Below are positions 14,899-19,802 of a DNA stretch of 19,802 nt, one piece after another. The notes under the pieces are model-generated. The model was not told the DNA's origin. It searched no databases and saw nothing but the letters and a program-made list of their open reading frames with translations. This stretch comes from Candidatus Methylomirabilis sp. Lineage in GTDB: Bacteria; DYJV01. Where the stretch lies: positions 1 through 19,802 of the forward strand of contig DYJV01000044.1 in NCBI GenBank assembly GCA_020722945.1. The letters are read 5' to 3'. The position numbers and the translations under genes are program-made. Every line of letters begins with the position of its first letter. Positions within the stretch are counted from its first letter, which is position 1.

Positions 14899-15392
14899 CA
14901 TGTGCAGTAATAACATTAAGTGATAAAGGCTCTAAGGGGGAAAGAGAAGATGTAAGTGGAACTATTCTCAAAAATCTTATTGAGAAGAAACTAAATGGAG
15001 AAGTTAAATTTTATGAAATACTCCCCGATGAACCAAAACTTATAGAGGAGCAGTTTTTTAGATTCTGTTTTGAAGATAAAGTCGATCTTATCTTTACAAC
15101 AGGCGGAACAGGTGTTTCACCGAGGGATAACACCCCTGATGTAACCAAAAATTTTGTTGATAAAGAGATTCCAGGTTTTGGGGAATTAATGAGAGTTGAA
15201 AGTTTACAAAAAACACCCACTGCAATATTATCAAGGGCAACATCTGGGATAAAAGATAAAACCCTTATAATCAACCTTCCCGGAAGCCCTGTTGCTGTTG
15301 AGGAGTGTTTTAATTCAATTTACCGTGCTATCCCTCATGCAATAGAGAAGATAAAGGGTAGTGATGTAGATTGCTATGTTGAACCAAATTAG
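14886..15392 (+). CDS. mogA: molybdopterin adenylyltransferase (MogA/MoaB family)
   Basis: This is a 168 aa protein. The MPT-binding fold shows ITLSDKGSKGEREDVSG (9-25), TTGGTGVSPRDNTPDVT (71-87) with Asp81, and NLPGSPVAVEE. It adenylylates molybdopterin before metal insertion. MogA and MoaB share these motifs, and the length and GVSPRD.TPDVT fit MogA somewhat better. GGTGGTGGGAT before the ATG is the likely ribosome site within the end of moaC. It overlaps rimI by 17 bases. Confidence 0.92.
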   Translation: MAQITCAVITLSDKGSKGEREDVSGTILKNLIEKKLNGEVKFYEILPDEPKLIEEQFFRFCFEDKVDLIFTTGGTGVSPRDNTPDVTKNFVDKEIPGFGELMRVESLQKTPTAILSRATSGIKDKTLIINLPGSPVAVEECFNSIYRAIPHAIEKIKGSDVDCYVEPN

Positions 15393-15819
15393 CATTGTTC
15401 CACTTATTGAGAGTTATCTTGACGATATAATCTCAATTGAAGAAGATTACTCCACAGACCCTTGGACAAGGGAGACTTTCATAAGAGAGATTTCCAACTA
15501 TTTCTCTTATAATTTTGCTCTTAAATTAGGCTCTAATGTAATAGGGTATGCAAATTTCTGGTTTGTTACAGATTTCATAGAGCTAAACAATATAGCAATT
15601 GATAAAAATTTAAGGGGGAGAGGTATTGGTAAATATTTCCTGCAATTTATTATTAATGTTAGTAATCATCTTAATGCAAAAAAGATATTTCTTGAAGTAA
15701 AAGAGGGTAACTATCGAGCTCTAAATCTTTATAAAAGCTTTAATTTTGAAGTGATTAATATACGAAAAAAGTATTATAAAGATGGAAGTAATGCTATATT
15801 AATGGAAAAGATACTTTAG
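15376..15819 (+). CDS. rimI: GNAT acetyltransferase, probable ribosomal-protein-alanine N-acetyltransferase RimI
   Basis: This is a single GNAT domain of 147 aa. The acetyl-CoA pyrophosphate loop is RGRGIG within NNIAIDKNLRGRGIGKYFL, followed by LEVKEGNYRALNLYKSFNF, the RimI/TsaB-neighbour signature (EVR.SN..A..LY...GF). A YYKDG motif and the C-terminal LMEKIL complete it. RimI acetylates the N-terminal alanine of ribosomal protein S18. Other small GNATs share this pattern, so the substrate is likely but not certain. It is the last gene of the operon, and a hairpin follows at its stop codon. Confidence 0.85.
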   Translation: MLNQISIVPLIESYLDDIISIEEDYSTDPWTRETFIREISNYFSYNFALKLGSNVIGYANFWFVTDFIELNNIAIDKNLRGRGIGKYFLQFIINVSNHLNAKKIFLEVKEGNYRALNLYKSFNFEVINIRKKYYKDGSNAILMEKIL

Positions 15820-15845
15820 AAGTGGGTATCTTTCATCTTTTTAGA
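15807..15845 (+). terminator. probable terminator of the hisA/moa/rimI operon
   Basis: AAAGATAC (15807-15814) pairs perfectly with GTATCTTT (15826-15833) around an 11-base loop that contains the rimI stop codon. CATCTTTTT follows. The stem is AT-rich and the T-run is displaced, so termination may be partial. Confidence 0.5.
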
Positions 15846-15899
15846 TTTTTCCCTTAAAAATATCAGAACTACTGGGATTGTTTGAAGGTGTCAGATTAA

Positions 15900-16064
15900 A
15901 TGTTGTGTCACAGTTTTGCAAAACATTTACTCGAACAAGGAACTGATTTAAGGCATATCCAAGAGTTGTTGGGACATGAAAGCTCTAAAACTAAAGAGAT
16001 ATACGCTTATGTCTCCAAAAAAGCTATTGATAAGACCAAAAATCCAATTGACGAGTTTTTTTGA
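15900..16064 (+). pseudogene. C-terminal remnant of a tyrosine recombinase (Xer/integron-integrase type)
   Basis: A 54-codon stretch encodes the end of a tyrosine recombinase: [19 protein letters not shown], then [18 protein letters not shown], then [13 protein letters not shown] and a stop. The box II His, the LGH histidine and the nucleophilic Tyr region are recognisable. The Arg that precedes HSFA in working enzymes (LRHSFA) is Cys here (TGT, one transition from CGT). An in-frame stop lies just upstream, and no N-terminal catalytic domain precedes it, since rimI ends 80 bases before. The fragment cannot be an active recombinase. It marks an old integration event and begins the block of foreign-looking DNA that runs to about 18700. 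Confidence 0.85.
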
Positions 16065-16102
16065 CAAGAAGTAATGGGAATGATAAAGGGAAAATATAAA
16101 CA

Positions 16103-16140
16103 ATTGTGCTTATCCCTCCAATTTGGGATATAAGAACAAT
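16103..16140. repeat. imperfect inverted repeat, candidate attC-like half
   Basis: ATTGTGCTTATCCC (16103-16116) pairs with GGGATATAAGAACAAT (16125-16140), with one mismatch, a two-base bulge and an eight-base loop. Its right arm overlaps the left arm of the next dyad. Confidence 0.5.
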
Positions 16141-16168
16141 GAATACACACAAACGTTGTGCTTCATTG
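16137..16168. repeat. second inverted repeat with AAACGTTGTG core
   Basis: CAATGAA (16137-16143) pairs with TTCATTG (16162-16168). Inside it CACAA (16148-16152) pairs with TTGTG (16156-16160) around ACG. Unpaired bases between the two stems recall folded attC sites. The CAAACGTT string (16150-16157) recurs at 17165-17172. Confidence 0.5.
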
Positions 16169-16242
16169 CTAAAGAGATATTCTGCAAACTATTAAGCTGA
16201 TTCAATATGATTTTTTATCTTTATCGGAGCAAAAAAAGATAC

Positions 16243-16999
16243 ATGACTAAAGAGAATTCAATTAAATTATTTGAATCAAAAAAAATTAGAGTTCATCGTG
16301 ATGATGAACAAGAAAAATGGGACTTCTCAATTATTGATATTATTGAGACATTGACAGGAAGTAGTAACTCTCGTAGATACTGGAGTGACTTAAAACGCAA
16401 GCTGATAAAGGAAGGATTTAATCAGTTAGGCGTAATCATCGTACAACTGAAATTGGAATCATCAGACGGTAAAAAATATGTAACAGATTGCATAAATACA
16501 GAAGGACTACTTAGAATTATTCAATCGATCCCATCACCCAAAGCTGAACCATTTAAATTATGGTTAGCAAAAGTAGGATATAAAAGGATTGAAGGGACCA
16601 AAGATCCAGAATTGGCATTTGATAGAGCTATGGAAACATATCTGAAAAAGTATATTCCAAAAATTGGATAAATCAACGATTAAAAAGCATCGAGGTTCGG
16701 AAAGAATTGACAGATGAATGGTAAGAAAGGTATAGGAGTATGCTATTCTGACTGATGAAATCACGAAAGTCTGGGCAGGAATCACAACCAAGCAGTACAG
16801 GGATTTCAAAAAATTAAAAAAAGAAAACCTTCGTGATAATATGACTAATTTGGAGTTAGTATTGAACATGCTTACGGAAACTTCAACAACAGAACTATCA
16901 AAGAAAAAGAAACCACGAACATTTAATGAAAATAAAATAATTGCTAAAAAAGGTGGAGCAGTTGCAGGTGATGCACGAAAAAATTTGGAAAAAAATTAG
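16243..16999 (+). pseudogene. Bro-N/DinD-like antirepressor-family gene, frameshifted
   Basis: Intact members are about 250-270 aa. Here reading starts well at the ATG at 16243 (MTKENSIKLFESKKIRVH, RRYWSDLKRKL, SIPSPKAEPFKLWLAKVGY, AFDRAMETYLKK). It shifts frame near 16650 and meets a stop at 16669-16671. Homology resumes in other frames: WINQRLKSIEVRKELTDEW with a stop after it, then EYAILTDEITKVWAGITTKQ, NMTNLELVLNML, and an end at 16997. At least two frameshifts are needed, so the gene is broken. The family is common in prophages and mobile islands (Bro-N domain, antirepressors and DNA-damage-inducible DinD relatives). A longer in-frame start at 16207 exists, but family proteins begin at MTKENS. 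Confidence 0.8.
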
Positions 17000-17256
17000 G
17001 AAATAGTTGGAAATGTTACCAAAATGTTTGAAATAAAGCACAAAAACACAATAGCAGCTATGCCCAATAGACTATGAAAGAGCAATTTGAAACATTAGTG
17101 TCCCGCAGAAAAATTGTAGCGTGTGATAGTGGCTAAGCCCGCACTCCCTTACGACACTTACACTCAAACGTTACAAGTAAGTCGAAGAAACGACAGTGCG
17201 GAGAATAACAGCCTTAATCTAAGCATATTTTGCGGAGAAAGTTTTATTTGCGGAGA
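17000..17256. other. gene-free interval between the antirepressor pseudogene and fic
   Basis: No gene is seen. The stretch holds the large dyad at 17131-17213. The string GCGGAGAA occurs three times (near 17198, 17232 and 17251), the last directly before the fic start. Base composition is less AT-biased than in the chromosome to the left. Confidence 0.5.
17131..17213. repeat. large imperfect dyad, attC-like
   Basis: Nested arms are GGCT/AGCC (17131-17134, 17210-17213), CCGCACT/AGTGCGG (17139-17145, 17195-17201) and CGAC-AC-TTAC/GTAAGTCG (17152-17161, 17177-17184), the last with two extrahelical bases. The central loop contains CAAACGTT. Total length is about 83 bases, within the range of attC sites. 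The terminal core does not fit the consensus GTTRRRY well. Confidence 0.45.
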
Positions 17257-18390
17257 ATGAAAATTTATATACACGAAAAAGAAAACTGGACAGACTTCAC
17301 TTGGGATAATAAGAAAGTGATGATAAAACTTGGTGAAGTTAGAAATCAACAGGGCAGACTTCTTGGTAAAATGGAATCACTGGGCTTTGATTTGCAGAAT
17401 GAAGCGGTTTTGAATACTCTTACTTTAGATGTTATAAAATCATCTGAGATCGAAGGTGAGTTTTTAGAAATAGAACAAGTACGTTCTTCAATTGCTCGTC
17501 GACTAGGAATTGATATTGCAGGAGCAGTGGAATCGGAACGCCATGTTGACGGAATAGTTGGAATGATGCTTGATGCTACACAGAGGTATGATTTGCCTCT
17601 GACTAAAGACAGATTATTTGGTTGGCATTCTGCATTGTTCCCTTCAGGATGGAGTAATCTATATAAAATCACAGTTGCTGACTGGAGAAAAGACACGACT
17701 GGTCCTATGCAAGTTGTGTCAGGGCCTATGGGAAAAGAAAAAGTACACTATCAAGCTCCAAGCTCAGATAGGATAGAAGTAGAAATGAAAAAATTCTTAG
17801 ACTGGTATGAAAACGAGAAAGAAACAGATTTGGTTCTAAAAGCAGCTATTGCTCATTTATGGTTCGTGACAATTCATCCATTTGACGATGGAAACGGACG
17901 AATTGCAAGAGCAATTACGGATATGACATTGGCACGTTCTGACAAAAGTATCAGGCGATTCTACAGTATGTCATCACAAATTAGAGCCGAAAGGAAACAG
18001 TATTATGAAAAACTTGAAAAAACACAAAAAGGAAATTTAGATATAACAGAATGGATTTTGTGGTTTTTACAATGTCTAATAAATGCTATTGACTCCACAA
18101 ATTGGACTTTATCGAAAATACTTCATAAAGCAGAATTTTGGAAAATACATTCCACCACAATTCTCAATGATAGGCAACAAAAAATAATAAATATACTACT
18201 TGATGGATTTGATGGTAAGTTAACAACCTCGAAATGGGGAAAAATTAATAAGTGCTCACAAGATACTGCTCTTCGAGATATTCAAGATTTGATAAAGAAG
18301 GATATTTTACAAAAAGAAGCAAGTGGTGGACGAAGTACAAATTATGAACTAAAAGAAATGCCAGTCGGCAACAATGTATATACAAAATAG
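17257..18390 (+). CDS. Fic family protein (DUF4172 N terminus, Fic AMP-transferase, winged helix)
   Basis: This is a 377 aa protein, intact. The start at 17257 gives the family N terminus MKIYIHEKENWTDFTWD. An in-frame TTG at 17230 would add nine residues. An inhibitory helix motif S-x-x-x-E-G (SSEIEG, residues 62-67) precedes the catalytic loop HPFDDGNGRIAR (207-218), a perfect HPFx(D/E)GNGRxxR. The C-terminal 90 residues form a winged helix-turn-helix (ILNDRQQKIINILLDGF, TALRDIQDLIKKDIL). Such class II Fic proteins attach AMP from ATP to target hydroxyls and are self-inhibited by the motif. The target is unknown. No separate antitoxin gene is seen, as expected for this class. It lies in the foreign-looking block, and a toxin or stress role is possible. 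Confidence 0.92.
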   Translation: MKIYIHEKENWTDFTWDNKKVMIKLGEVRNQQGRLLGKMESLGFDLQNEAVLNTLTLDVIKSSEIEGEFLEIEQVRSSIARRLGIDIAGAVESERHVDGIVGMMLDATQRYDLPLTKDRLFGWHSALFPSGWSNLYKITVADWRKDTTGPMQVVSGPMGKEKVHYQAPSSDRIEVEMKKFLDWYENEKETDLVLKAAIAHLWFVTIHPFDDGNGRIARAITDMTLARSDKSIRRFYSMSSQIRAERKQYYEKLEKTQKGNLDITEWILWFLQCLINAIDSTNWTLSKILHKAEFWKIHSTTILNDRQQKIINILLDGFDGKLTTSKWGKINKCSQDTALRDIQDLIKKDILQKEASGGRSTNYELKEMPVGNNVYTK

Positions 18391-18734
18391 TCATTATAGT
18401 AGTAAATTTAAGGGTTGTGGATCGCTTTAAAAAACTTAACGGTTTGATAAGTTTGAAACCCGCATCACCTACTTTGCATATACTTGTCCATTAGGTGCAC
18501 AATTAAACGGAGCATTCCAAAGGTTAGTAATAAATTAGGAAACATAAAAATGAGAATTAAAAATTAACATTTACAAGGTTTCTATCAGCAATTTCAATTG
18601 GATAATGTCAATAAATGTTTCCAATTTTCCAAAGTAAGATTATCCCCCTTCATGCTGTTTTTTCGAGTAACTCATCTCTTTTAATCATAACAAGTTTTAA
18701 TTTTTCTGGATAAAAAGCTCATAAAGGCAAGTAA
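18391..18734. other. gene-free interval with small dyads after fic
   Basis: I see no gene. AAACTTA (18432-18438) pairs with TAAGTTT (18448-18454). CACCTA (18466-18471) pairs with TAGGTG (18492-18497), with an extra base in the extended arm. ATTGGA and TCCAAT also pair near 18600. No clear terminator is visible for fic or for the minus-strand gene at 18735. Confidence 0.45.
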
Positions 18735-19781
18735 TTAAAATAAATCCCTCATATTCTCTCTAATTTCTAAAAACTTATCTATATTTTCAAAAAATATATC
18801 CACAAGTTTTGGATCAAAGTGAGTCCCTCTACCTTCTCTTATAATTTTAAAAATAGATTCATCATCCATAGCTTTTTTGTAAACTCTATCACTTCCCAAA
18901 GCATCAAACACATCAGCCAATGCAGTAATTCGGCCACATAGCGGGATACCTTCACCTTTTAATCCATTTGGATATCCGCTGCCATCCCATTTTTCATGGT
19001 GAGTATATGCAATTTGTGCAGCCATTTTTAACAAAGGTCTATCAGAGTGCTTCAACATTTCATATCCATATTCAGAGTGTTTTTTCATAATCTCAAACTC
19101 CTCATAGGTCAGTTTTGCAGGTTTGTTTAAGATATTATCTGGAATAGCAATTTTTCCTATATCATGCATCGGACTAGCCCGTCTAATCATCATCTCTTCT
19201 TCTATGCTAAGACCATAGCAAATAGCCAGAACTTTTGAATACTCAGCCACTCTTGAGACATGCTGTCCTGTCTCTTTTGATCTTTTTTCAGCTATTGCTC
19301 CTATGGTAAAAATTATCTCTTTTTGTGTATGGATTAGCTCATCATTTAGCTTATGAAGCTCTTCTGTTTTTTCGGCAACCATTTTTTCAAGAAGTTTATT
19401 TTGTCCAAAAATAGCCAGATGGGTTGCTATTCTCGAAAGAACCTCTTTTGCCCTAAAGGGTTTTGTAATATAATCAACTCCTCCTATGTCATAAGCCCTT
19501 TCTATAGAATCCTCATCGGTTTTTGCAGTAATAAATATGACGGGTATATCTTTTGTTTTGTCATTTTCTTTTAATCTTTGGCATACGGTAAACCCATCCA
19601 TGTCAGGCATCATAATATCAAGCAATATCATATCTATCTTTTCACTAAATGCTATTTCTAAAGCAGTTTTGCCATCTGTTGCGACCAGTATATCATCATA
19701 TTTTTGGCTCAATAATTCCAAAAGAATTTCTATATTAAGTGGTGTATCATCCACCACCAAAATAGTTTCTATTTTATCCAT
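18735..19781 (-). CDS. response regulator with HD-GYP domain (probable cyclic-di-GMP phosphodiesterase)
   Basis: This is a 348 aa protein. Residues 1-120 are a receiver domain with acidic pocket Asp11-Asp12, phospho-acceptor Asp55 (MILLDIMMPD) and the ITKPF lysine. A coiled coil (about 128-155, LLEKMVAEKTEELHKLNDEL) links it to an HD-GYP domain. That domain carries MHDIGKIAIPD, HHEKWDGSGYP and DVFDAL, the metal-binding and GYP signatures intact, so it should hydrolyse cyclic di-GMP. GGAGG before the ATG supports the start. A cognate sensor kinase gene probably lies just outside the window, upstream of 19781. It is convergent with fic and looks like native chromosome. Confidence 0.94.
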   Translation of the reverse strand: MDKIETILVVDDTPLNIEILLELLSQKYDDILVATDGKTALEIAFSEKIDMILLDIMMPDMDGFTVCQRLKENDKTKDIPVIFITAKTDEDSIERAYDIGGVDYITKPFRAKEVLSRIATHLAIFGQNKLLEKMVAEKTEELHKLNDELIHTQKEIIFTIGAIAEKRSKETGQHVSRVAEYSKVLAICYGLSIEEEMMIRRASPMHDIGKIAIPDNILNKPAKLTYEEFEIMKKHSEYGYEMLKHSDRPLLKMAAQIAYTHHEKWDGSGYPNGLKGEGIPLCGRITALADVFDALGSDRVYKKAMDDESIFKIIREGRGTHFDPKLVDIFFENIDKFLEIRENMRDLF

Positions 19782-19802
19782 TTAAAACCTCCAATGCTTG
19801 AG

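Noticed and set aside
17164-17696. Minus-strand open frames opposite the start of fic
   Set aside because: They are shadows of the Fic coding sequence without ribosome sites or family features.
1-19802. CRISPR arrays, tRNA or rRNA genes, insertion-sequence ends
   Set aside because: No regularly spaced repeats, tRNA cloverleaf, rRNA segment or transposase with terminal repeats was seen when reading both strands.

Overview
The window is AT-rich bacterial chromosome with strong Shine-Dalgarno sites, tight operons and TTG starts in places. Its core is an anaerobic aromatic-ring degradation locus (the benzoyl-CoA pathway downstream of ring reduction). The protein families and low G+C suggest an anaerobic Gram-negative bacterium, perhaps of the Deferribacterota or a deltaproteobacterial relative. 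That placement is a guess from style and gene content, since no taxonomic marker gene is present.

Region 1 (about 1-10,135) is the catabolic locus. A five-gene operon (5032-10077) encodes, in order, a thiolase, a short-chain dehydrogenase, cyclohexa-1,5-diene-1-carbonyl-CoA hydratase (Dch), 6-hydroxycyclohex-1-ene-1-carbonyl-CoA dehydrogenase (Had) and the ring-opening hydrolase Oah/BamA. Two single-gene units upstream (189-1346 and 3205-4371) encode acyl-CoA dehydrogenases of the glutaryl-CoA dehydrogenase group. Together the products can carry the dienoyl-CoA made by benzoyl-CoA reductase through 3-hydroxypimelyl-CoA, 3-oxopimelyl-CoA and glutaryl-CoA to crotonyl-CoA (or glutaconyl-CoA). 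The CoA ligase and the reductase are not here. All three transcription units are preceded by nearly identical sigma-54 promoters (TGGCAT-N5-TTGCA at 122, 3126 and 4892). A sigma-54 enhancer-binding protein with a PAS sensor lies between them on the minus strand (1379-3028). This looks like a self-contained sigma-54 regulon.

Region 2 (10,164-11,148, minus strand) holds a zinc-ribbon protein of unknown role, apparently translated from a leaderless mRNA and coupled to ssb. A bidirectional terminator separates it from the catabolic operon.

Region 3 (11,260-15,819, plus strand) is one overlapping operon: a carboxymuconolactone-decarboxylase-family protein, a YihY-type membrane protein, hisA, moaA, moaC with an unexplained C-terminal extension, mogA and rimI. 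It supplies molybdopterin synthesis, which molybdenum or tungsten enzymes need.

Region 4 (about 15,840-18,730) looks acquired and partly decayed. It holds the C-terminal stub of a tyrosine recombinase with its catalytic Arg replaced, a frameshifted Bro-N/DinD-like antirepressor gene and an intact Fic AMP-transferase gene. These are separated by gene-free stretches rich in imperfect dyads that recall integron attC sites. Region 5 (18,735-19,781, minus strand) is a response regulator with an HD-GYP output domain.
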